Source: an uncultured Anaerolineae bacterium
GTDB taxonomy: Bacteria; Chloroflexota; Anaerolineae; Anaerolineales; Villigracilaceae
Length of the DNA: 40,227 bases
Assembly (NCBI GenBank): GCA_903838415.1
Contig: CAILYI010000151.1
Span: 1 to 40,227 of the forward strand
Reading direction: 5' to 3'
Below the pieces are notes generated by a model that saw only the letters and a program-made list of their open reading frames with translations, did no database searches and was not told the origin of the DNA. How positions within the stretch are numbered: the first letter of the stretch is position 1; every line of letters starts with the position of its first letter. This document shows positions 34,436-40,227 of the stretch, piece after piece. The translations under genes and the position numbers were made by a program.

Positions 34436-34528
34436 AGTTTTCAAAAATCACCGCCAACCGGCCTATCAAAACCCGCTGGCGCTATCCATTAGTATAAGCC
34501 CGGATGACGCGCCAGCCAACGGGTAAAG

Positions 34529-34540
34529 GGGACGCGTCCC
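34529..34540. repeat. 12-bp perfect palindrome
   Basis: GGGACGCGTCCC lies just before the three 22-bp repeats. Its role is unknown; it may be part of the same dispersed element. The rest of 34377-34783 shows only the features listed and no gene. Confidence 0.5.
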
Positions 34541-34541
34541 T

Positions 34542-34607
34542 ACTTCTTGGGAAGAAACCATCAACTTCTTGGGAAGAACTTATCAGGTTCTTGGGAAGAA
34601 CTTGTCT
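34542..34607. repeat. Three tandem 22-bp repeats with phased palindromes
   Basis: Units begin at 34542, 34564 and 34586. Each holds the palindrome TTCTTGGGAAGAA, at 34544, 34566 and 34588, exactly 22 bp apart (two helical turns). The array lies between the divergent tldD and DUF3298 genes. A frame starting inside it has no support. It may be an operator cluster or a dispersed intergenic repeat. Confidence 0.85.
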
Positions 34608-34783
34608 GTAAGAGAGTTCCGATTCCGCTCATCCGTGAAAATCCGCGGCAAATAAAGATCGAACGCGGCGCTGCGTACCAATCAGCCCAAAGAGCGCGGT
34701 CGTTCTCTTTTTCCCCACCGGATGCGGTAGAATTATTATGCTCAGGAAATTATTCAAAACATCAAGCAGAAAATCAGGGAAAC

Positions 34784-35581
34784 ATGAAAACCAACAAAAT
34801 CATTGCAGTTTGTTTGCTGATGGCAACGCTACTCGCCTGTAATGCCGTGACCCAGGCTCCGCAACTGCTTCCAACTGCCACGCTTGAACAAATCCCAACT
34901 TCTGTTCCAGCAGCGACCGCCGCCCCGCTCTACCAACAAGTAACGCTGACCGGCTCCAAAGCCATGGAAGAAGGCAAAACTCCCGATTACACCGTCGAAA
35001 CGGAAATGCCGGTTCTGCAGGGCAGCGACGATCCGCGCGTAGCGAACTTCAATCAGGCAGTAGCGGCCATCGTCTCCGGACAAATTGCCGGGTTCAAGAA
35101 AAACCTGATCGATTGGACTCCGTCCCCGGTCACAAATCTCAGCACCTTTTTCCAAACCTACGAACTCATCTCCCCGGTCGGGAACGTCATCAGCCTGCAA
35201 ATCAAAATCGAATATTACATGGCTGGAGCGGCGCACCCGGCGCATCAGACCATTTCTTACAGCTATGACCTTGAAAAAGGACAGGAAATTACTCTTAACC
35301 AGCTATTCCTGCCCAACGCCAACGCCCTGCCAACCATCGCGGACTATTGCAAAGCCGAACTGGGCAAGCGCGATATCGCTTTCGACGCATTTTCAAACGG
35401 CGCCGACCCAATCGCAGAGAATTACACCGTCTGGAACATCAGCACCGCTGGACTGGTGATTTTGTTTAACGAATACCAGGTGGCGCCCTACGCTGCCGGA
35501 CCACAAACGGTCATACTCCCGCGGGATGTGCTTGGGGCAGTCATCGATCCATCCGGCCCGCTGGCCCAGGCTAAGCCCTGA
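34784..35581 (+). CDS. DUF3298-type lipoprotein
   Basis: This 265-residue protein has a lipobox at Cys19 (MATLLACNAV), a Thr/Pro-rich tether, a DUF4163-like segment and a DUF3298 (RsiV-like) C-terminal domain: HPAHQTISYSYDLEKGQEITLNQLF and then VWNISTAGLVILFNEYQVAPYAAGPQTVILP. In RsiV this fold binds lysozyme outside the membrane; here the ligand is unknown and there is no sigma factor nearby. The ATG at 34784 starts the signal peptide, with AGGGA upstream. It is followed by the HAD gene 1 nt after the stop. Confidence 0.85.
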   Translation: MKTNKIIAVCLLMATLLACNAVTQAPQLLPTATLEQIPTSVPAATAAPLYQQVTLTGSKAMEEGKTPDYTVETEMPVLQGSDDPRVANFNQAVAAIVSGQIAGFKKNLIDWTPSPVTNLSTFFQTYELISPVGNVISLQIKIEYYMAGAAHPAHQTISYSYDLEKGQEITLNQLFLPNANALPTIADYCKAELGKRDIAFDAFSNGADPIAENYTVWNISTAGLVILFNEYQVAPYAAGPQTVILPRDVLGAVIDPSGPLAQAKP

Positions 35582-35582
35582 A

Positions 35583-36203
35583 ATGACTCAGAAACCAGCC
35601 CTGATCTTCGACTTTGGCGGTGTGCTGCTCGATTGGAATCCGCGCTACCTGTACCACAAGTTTTTTGATGGCGATGCGGAGGCGATGGAACGCTTCCTGC
35701 TGGAAGTGGACTTCTCCGGCTGGAACCTTGAACAGGATAAAGGCCGCCCCTTCGCGCAAGGCGTGGCAGAGCTATCGACCCGCTTTCCACACTACGCCCA
35801 TTTAATCCGCGCCTATGACGAACGCTGGGAAGAATCAATCATCGGCCCCATCCAGCCCAGCGTGGATGCCCTGCGTCCGCTCAAGGACAGCGGCTGCCGC
35901 CTGTATGGCCTGACCAACTGGTCGGCGGAAAAATTCGAATTGGCGCGCCACAAATTCGCTTTCTTGGACTTATTCGAGTCCATTCTGGTCTCGGGCGCTG
36001 TCAAGCTGATAAAACCCGATCCGCGCATCTTCAAATTATTGCTCGATCAAATCGGCCGTCCCGCCAGTGAATGCGTGTTCATTGACGATTCCGCCGGAAA
36101 CGTCGCCGCCGCCTGTCAACTGGGCCTGAACGCCATCCACTTCACATCTCCAGAACAAATGCAAGCCGAACTGCTGCAAATGGGAATTTCATATTCGCTG
36201 TAA
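35583..36203 (+). CDS. HAD superfamily hydrolase (subfamily IA)
   Basis: This 206-residue cytoplasmic protein has HAD motif I as Asp10 in IFDFGGVLLDW, motif II Thr in GLTNWS, motif III Lys in KLIKPDPRIF and motif IV FIDDSAGNV. The helical cap in between is of the small type. Such enzymes dephosphorylate small phosphate esters; the substrate is unknown. The ATG at 35583 is 1 nt after the DUF3298 stop, suggesting one transcript. Confidence 0.9.
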   Translation: MTQKPALIFDFGGVLLDWNPRYLYHKFFDGDAEAMERFLLEVDFSGWNLEQDKGRPFAQGVAELSTRFPHYAHLIRAYDERWEESIIGPIQPSVDALRPLKDSGCRLYGLTNWSAEKFELARHKFAFLDLFESILVSGAVKLIKPDPRIFKLLLDQIGRPASECVFIDDSAGNVAAACQLGLNAIHFTSPEQMQAELLQMGISYSL

Positions 36204-36235
36204 ATCATTCAAGGCTGAATTACAAGGAGACCAAA

Positions 36236-37729
36236 TTGAGCGCATTCCCCGAATACTCACAATATGATGGACTCGGCCTGGCCGAACTGGTACGGAAAAA
36301 GGAAATTTCCGCCGTTGAACTGGTGGAGGAGGCCATTCAGCGCATCGAAACCCACAACCCGGCGCTGAATGCCGTTATCAACAAACTGTATGACTCTGCC
36401 AGGGATACCGCCAAAAAGCCGCTGCCCGACGGTCCGTTTGCGGGTGTGCCATTTCTGATCAAAGACCTGCTCTCCACGATTGCGGGAGTCCCCACCAGCA
36501 ACGGCAACCGCCTGTGGAAGAATATCCCCGCCAAAATGGACAGCGAACTCGTCAAACGCTGGAAGAAAGCGGGCGTGGTCATTCTCGGCAAGACCAACAC
36601 CCCCGAATTCGGCCTGACGCCCTACACCGAACCGCTCGCCTTCGGACCAACGCATAATCCCTGGGATTTGACACGCATTACCGGCGGATCCTCCGGCGGC
36701 TCCGGCGCGGCAGTGGCCGCCCGCCTCGTTCCGCTCGCCTCGGGTGGCGATGGCGGCGGCTCGATCCGCATCCCGGCTTCAGCGTGCGGGGTTTTCGGGC
36801 TAAAGCCCACCCGCGGACGAACGCCCACCGGCCCGGTGTTGGGCGAAGCCTGGCACGGATTCGCCATCGAACACGTTCTGACGCGTTCCGTGCGCGATTC
36901 AGCCGCCATGCTGGATGCCACCCAGGGCGCGGATGTCGGCGCACCTTATTTTGCTCCGCCCGTCTCGCGCCCGTTCCTGGATGAAGTCAGCACAAAACCG
37001 GGCAAACTGCGCATCGCCGTCAGCGCCGCGCCCATGCTCGGCAAAAACGTCCATGCGGATGTGCTCAAAGCCTTCGCCGAAACCGTCAGCCTGCTGAAAG
37101 AACTCGGCCACGAAATCATCGAAGCCGCTCCGCAGGTGGATGGCGAGGCCTTCTCGCTGGCGTTTGTCACCATCCTGGCCGCTGAACTGCGCGCCGATAT
37201 CGAAGAAGCCGCCCGCGCCGCTGGGAAGAAAGTTTCCGTCAGCGATTTCGACCCGGCCAGCTTTGGGCTGGGCATGCTCGGCAAAGCCATGAGCGCCGAA
37301 GAATACGCCGCCGCCGCGCGCTACTTGCAAACCTCCGCGCGCCAGGTTTCGCGCTTCTGTGAAGATTACGACCTGCTGCTGACGCCCACCCTGTCCCAGC
37401 CACCCGTCAAGGTAGGCGCGCTGCAACCGGCCGCCAGCGAAAAAACACTCATCAGCCTGATCGGCAGCTTTGACGGCGGCGGCCTGCTGAAGATGATGGG
37501 CATCATCAAGCCCCTGGCGGCTCAGACCTTCGAATTCATGCCCTGGACGCCGGTCTTCAACGTCACCGGGCAGCCCGCCATGTCGGTGCCGTTGTATTGG
37601 AACGCTGAAAACCTGCCGATCGGCATGCACTTCGTCGGCAAGTTTGGCGATGAAGCCACACTTCTGCGCCTGGCCGGGCAATTGGAACAGGCCAAACCCT
37701 GGGCGCAGAAAACTCCGCCAGGATTCTAG
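36236..37729 (+). CDS. Amidase signature family enzyme
   Basis: This 497-residue enzyme hydrolyses a carboxamide. The Ser-cisSer-Lys triad is in place: Lys76 (PFLIKDLL), Ser152 in [14 protein letters not shown] and nucleophile Ser176 in [10 protein letters not shown]. It starts with TTG at 36236, supported by AAGGAG 6 nt upstream; no in-frame ATG lies near. It does not have the GatA-specific context (no gatB or gatC nearby), so a stand-alone amidase is likely. The substrate is unknown. It follows the HAD gene by 32 nt. Confidence 0.92.
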   Translation: MSAFPEYSQYDGLGLAELVRKKEISAVELVEEAIQRIETHNPALNAVINKLYDSARDTAKKPLPDGPFAGVPFLIKDLLSTIAGVPTSNGNRLWKNIPAKMDSELVKRWKKAGVVILGKTNTPEFGLTPYTEPLAFGPTHNPWDLTRITGGSSGGSGAAVAARLVPLASGGDGGGSIRIPASACGVFGLKPTRGRTPTGPVLGEAWHGFAIEHVLTRSVRDSAAMLDATQGADVGAPYFAPPVSRPFLDEVSTKPGKLRIAVSAAPMLGKNVHADVLKAFAETVSLLKELGHEIIEAAPQVDGEAFSLAFVTILAAELRADIEEAARAAGKKVSVSDFDPASFGLGMLGKAMSAEEYAAAARYLQTSARQVSRFCEDYDLLLTPTLSQPPVKVGALQPAASEKTLISLIGSFDGGGLLKMMGIIKPLAAQTFEFMPWTPVFNVTGQPAMSVPLYWNAENLPIGMHFVGKFGDEATLLRLAGQLEQAKPWAQKTPPGF

Positions 37730-37817
37730 CAATAGGCCGGGCGCTGAAATCTGTTCAAACGCAACTTTCTGGGCTGGAACGCATCCAAACAGGTATTCCA
37801 TTTAAGCAGAGGACAGC

Positions 37818-38276
37818 ATGCCCAGAAAAACAACCCGCCGCGTAAACCGCACTCCCGTTTCGACATTTTTTCGCCGCCCCGTCGTTCAGATTGGTCTGGT
37901 AATGATCGCCGTCATCGTCGTCGCGCTGATTGCGCTGACAGGCAGCGGACAATCCGCCAGTGGATTGCCCGCCGAAATCAGCTCAGCCCAGGCTTATGAG
38001 CTGTACCAGCAAAAAACCGCCTTCTTTGTGGATGTGCGCGAACAATCAGAATGGGATACCTTCCACATTCCCGATACCACGCTCATCCCACTCGGAGAGT
38101 TGCCCAACCGGCTGAATGAAATCCCCAAAGACCGGCAAATTGTGGTGGTCTGTCGTAGCGGGAATCGCAGCGCCTCCGGACGCGACATCCTGAAACAGGC
38201 CGGTTTCACCAACGTCACCAGCATGGCTGGCGGTGTGACGGACTGGAAGACGCAAGGCTATCCAATTCAGCCATAA
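37818..38276 (+). CDS. Membrane-anchored rhodanese-domain protein
   Basis: This 152-residue protein has a basic N-terminus, one membrane helix (about 23-42) and a rhodanese domain (about 54-150). The active loop is Cys112-Arg-Ser-Gly-Asn-Arg, and FFVDVREQSEWDTFHIPDTTLIPLGEL is typical. It may transfer or hold sulfur outside the membrane. The ATG at 37818 follows GAGGACAG. It ends at a strong bidirectional terminator. Confidence 0.92.
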   Translation: MPRKTTRRVNRTPVSTFFRRPVVQIGLVMIAVIVVALIALTGSGQSASGLPAEISSAQAYELYQQKTAFFVDVREQSEWDTFHIPDTTLIPLGELPNRLNEIPKDRQIVVVCRSGNRSASGRDILKQAGFTNVTSMAGGVTDWKTQGYPIQP

Positions 38277-38314
38277 AACAATCAGGGCGGCCCATTGGCC
38301 GCCCTGATTGTTTT
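38275..38314. terminator. Bidirectional terminator between rhodanese and sco genes
   Basis: A perfect 18-bp inverted repeat (38275-38292 and 38297-38314) with a 4-nt loop begins with AAAA and ends with TTTT. It lies at the ends of the converging rhodanese and sco genes and overlaps both stop regions. Confidence 0.88.
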
Positions 38315-38906
38315 ATTTTCGCACCAGCACCTTCAAATCATCCAGCAAATCCGCCGGGGATAGACCGTAAGGCCAGGTCATAATGAGATTGCCCTGCCGG
38401 TCAAGGATTTGCACACTGGCCGTGTGATCCACGGAATAAAAACCGTTGGCGTCTGGCGGATTCAATTGGTAGAAAATCCCAAAATCCCTGGTGACTGCAT
38501 CAATCTGCTCCTGCGAACCGCTCAGGCCGATAAAATCCGGGCGATAAGCGCTCACATACGAGGCCATTTTGTCGGGAGTATCGCGCTTCCAGTCCACAGA
38601 GACGAACAGCACCTGCACCTGATCCGCGGATTTACCCAGGTTGTTCAGCGCCTGCCGCAATCCGGCCAGCGTGGTGGGGCAAACGTCCGGGCAGGAGATG
38701 TAGCCAAAGTACAGCACCACAATCTTGCCGCGAAAATCGCTTAACGAAACCGGGCCGTGCGCCGATTGAAGCGTAAAATCGGGCATCGCTTTGGGCGGCT
38801 CGATAATCGAACCGTGTATCAGCGGCGGCATGTTGTACTGAAAAATCGCAATTCCAGCCAGCAAAAGCACCACCACAACAGCAAAAAGCAGATTGCGGCG
38901 AGTCAT
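38313..38906 (-). CDS. sco: SCO1/SenC copper chaperone
   Basis: This 197-residue protein has one N-terminal membrane anchor (about 6-23) and a thioredoxin-like SCO domain. Its copper ligands are Cys72-xxx-Cys76 (SCPDVCP) and His161 (VDHTASV). SCO proteins deliver copper to the CuA centre of cytochrome oxidase from the outer face of the membrane. It is 7 nt downstream of the PCuAC gene and has AGGAGGT before its ATG. No oxidase subunit gene is in the window. Confidence 0.93.
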   Translation of the reverse strand: MTRRNLLFAVVVVLLLAGIAIFQYNMPPLIHGSIIEPPKAMPDFTLQSAHGPVSLSDFRGKIVVLYFGYISCPDVCPTTLAGLRQALNNLGKSADQVQVLFVSVDWKRDTPDKMASYVSAYRPDFIGLSGSQEQIDAVTRDFGIFYQLNPPDANGFYSVDHTASVQILDRQGNLIMTWPYGLSPADLLDDLKVLVRK

Positions 38907-38913
38907 AGACCTC

Positions 38914-39363
38914 CTATTTGGGCATCACCATCATGGATACGGGCACGTCGCCCGCCTTCTCGAATTTTAACGTAATAGTGACCATTTCGCCGTCTTTCAG
39001 GTCTTTCTTCAAGTTCATCAGCATAATGTGATAACTGCCATGCTTGAGTTCGAGAATCGCCCCCGCCGGGAGATCAATCCCCGCCACCTCGCGCATGGAC
39101 ATGACATTGTTCTCCATCGTGGTCTCATGCACCTGGGTCATCTCGGACAGGTCACTGGCCGCACCGATCAGGCGGTCGGCCTGACCGCTATTGTTTTTAA
39201 TGGTGACAAACGCCCCGCTCACTTCCCCCGTTTTAGCAGCCATGACGCCTGCCCCCGTGAATCCGAACGGGACGTCAGATGCGGCAGATTTTGCGGACAT
39301 CCCGGCTCCGCAGGCCGTCAACAAAACGGAAAACAGCATCAGAACGGAAAATATTTTTTTCAT
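38914..39363 (-). CDS. PCu(A)C copper chaperone lipoprotein
   Basis: This 149-residue protein has a lipobox at Cys18 (LLTACG) and a PCuAC domain with the full copper motif His79-x10-Met90-x21-His112-x-Met114. It binds Cu(I) outside the membrane and passes copper to oxidase assembly, usually with a SCO protein, which is the next gene. The ATG follows AAGGAG. It is divergent from a regulator gene that carries a NosL-like domain. Confidence 0.93.
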   Translation of the reverse strand: MKKIFSVLMLFSVLLTACGAGMSAKSAASDVPFGFTGAGVMAAKTGEVSGAFVTIKNNSGQADRLIGAASDLSEMTQVHETTMENNVMSMREVAGIDLPAGAILELKHGSYHIMLMNLKKDLKDGEMVTITLKFEKAGDVPVSMMVMPK

Positions 39364-39396
39364 GGTGATTTGCTCCTTGACTTTCTTGAAATATGT

Positions 39397-39436
39397 GAGA
39401 AAATTTGAGAAACTTTGAAAATATTCGGATTATTTT
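39397..39436. promoter_or_regulatory. Repeated motifs in the divergent copper-gene promoter region
   Basis: GAGAAA-N-TTTGA occurs at 39397-39408 and again at 39407-39418, 10 bp apart. An inverted repeat AAAATA/TATTTT (39418-39423/39431-39436) follows. They fill the 97-nt gap between the PCuAC gene and the HTH regulator and are candidate operators. This is based on pattern and place only. Confidence 0.35.
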
Positions 39437-39460
39437 ATCATACCTGTCAGGAAAAACAAG

Positions 39461-40000
39461 ATGAAAATCCTATCGCCACGCCAGCGCACCATCGTAAACC
39501 TGCTCGCGCAAAAAGGGGATGTGCGCGTTGAAGAAATCGAACAAAATCTCAATATCTCCAAAGCGACGGCGTATCGTGAAATCCAATGGCTTTCCAGCCA
39601 GGGTTACGCCGCAAAAACTCCCGGCGGCCTCAGCCGCATGACGGCAGCGCCCGGGAACTGCCTGCAATGCGGGCGCGAAAGCAATCCTCGCGCGGCTTTT
39701 CTGGCCGAAAGAAAAGACGGCTCGCAATTCAGCGCCTGCTGCCCGCACTGCGGGTTGATGGCGCTCACCCACCGCACCGACATCCTATCCGCCATGACGA
39801 CCGACTTTTTCTACGGGACGCTGCTCAACGCCGCGCATGCCTGGTATGTGCTCAACAGCCGCGTCAGCCCTTGTTGCCAGCCGTCCGTTTTGAGTTTCGC
39901 CAGCCTGAGCGATGCTCAAGGGCTTGTGCAGGGCTTTGGCGGCGAACTTGCGAACTTCACTGATGCGCTCGAAAAAATCAAGACTCTGACGCAGCTGTAA
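39461..40000 (+). CDS. HTH regulator with a cysteine-rich NosL-like domain, probably copper-linked
   Basis: This 179-residue protein has a DeoR-type winged helix at about 3-58 (RQRTIVNLLAQKGDVRVEEI, then SKATAYREIQWL). A cysteine-rich part follows: Cys67-x2-Cys70, Cys93-Cys94-x2-Cys97 and Cys138-Cys139. The region from AMTTDFFYG to LSFASLSDAQGLVQGFGGEL resembles NosL, a Cu(I)-binding protein. It is divergent from the PCuAC-sco pair, so it is probably a metal-responsive (copper) regulator of that pair and of itself. The ATG has CAGGAAAA upstream. Copper sensing is inferred. The stretch 40001-40227 shows nothing recognisable. Confidence 0.82.
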   Translation: MKILSPRQRTIVNLLAQKGDVRVEEIEQNLNISKATAYREIQWLSSQGYAAKTPGGLSRMTAAPGNCLQCGRESNPRAAFLAERKDGSQFSACCPHCGLMALTHRTDILSAMTTDFFYGTLLNAAHAWYVLNSRVSPCCQPSVLSFASLSDAQGLVQGFGGELANFTDALEKIKTLTQL

Positions 40001-40173
40001 AAGCCTGGAAGAAGAAAACGCGCCGAAACGGAATCCGAGCTGCGGGGAGATAGCGCGTGGAATCATCCACCTGCCACCATAAAACCGTCAAACGGCCTAC
40101 GGGATAACGCAACAAGTCGGGAAGAGATAATGCAACTCAAAAAATAAGGGGGAAGCAACTCAAGAAAAGGCAT

Positions 40174-40226
<53 letters not shown>

Positions 40227-40227
40227 C

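Noticed and set aside
34542..34607. CRISPR array or phage attachment site
   Set aside because: There are no spacers, integrase gene or tRNA; only three contiguous short units.
36899..37801. 300-codon minus-strand frame opposite the amidase gene
   Set aside because: It is opposite a gene with an intact Ser-cisSer-Lys triad, is Gly/Gln/Arg-rich and matches nothing I recognise.

Overview
The window looks like a chromosomal segment of an uncultured Chloroflexota bacterium, probably class Anaerolineae. This is inferred from gene content and style only: a HAAT-type branched-chain amino acid transporter, Thr/Pro-linker lipoproteins with NBR1-Ig and CARDB domains, tandem M1-peptidase lipoproteins, a two-subunit-type methylmalonyl-CoA mutase, many-PAS diguanylate cyclases, and no plasmid, phage or IS genes. 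No rRNA, tRNA, CRISPR array or transposase was seen.

Layout. 1-1100: a DUF433/DUF5615 toxin-antitoxin-like pair bracketed by two copies of a 36-bp terminator hairpin. 1386-2807: a PAS-PAS-GGEEF diguanylate cyclase. 2945-5777 (minus): emfourin inhibitor, protealysin-like M4 peptidase, histidine phosphatase and Nudix hydrolase. 6011-7045 (minus): NBR1-Ig/CARDB lipoprotein. 7268-13081 (plus): 21-bp tandem repeats, a promoter, a cyclic-di-GMP-I (GEMM) riboswitch with a terminator platform, a 43-codon remnant, a cobalamin-binding protein with the CarH photoreceptor signature, and an overlapping eight-PAS diguanylate cyclase. 13266-18233 (minus): zinc-ribbon membrane protein, DUF2207-like membrane protein ending in a Cys-Ala repeat, a PqqD-like/radical SAM/SPASM enzyme, a small PAS protein, and a radical SAM paralogue that has lost every cluster cysteine. 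18542-20194: methylmalonyl-CoA mutase large subunit. 20301-23486: two M1 peptidase lipoproteins. 23626-31274 (minus): formyltransferase-fold protein, kynureninase and livKHMGF. 31534-34376 (minus): TldD/TldE. 34784-38276 (plus): DUF3298 lipoprotein, HAD hydrolase, amidase, rhodanese. 38313-40000: Sco and PCuAC copper chaperones, divergent from an HTH regulator with a NosL-like domain.

Two sets look most worth following. The first is the operon at 13266-18233. A PqqD-like (RiPP recognition type) domain fused to a SPASM radical SAM enzyme, an iron-sulfur-less paralogue of it, and a membrane protein with a seven-cysteine Cys-Ala tail together suggest a radical-SAM modification system acting on the C-terminus of a membrane protein. 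The second is the c-di-GMP riboswitch, B12 photoreceptor-like protein and diguanylate cyclase transcription unit. Its sequence suggests a light- or cobalamin-sensing c-di-GMP circuit with RNA-level feedback from its own product.

Protein family names come from recognising motifs in the translations; no database search was run.
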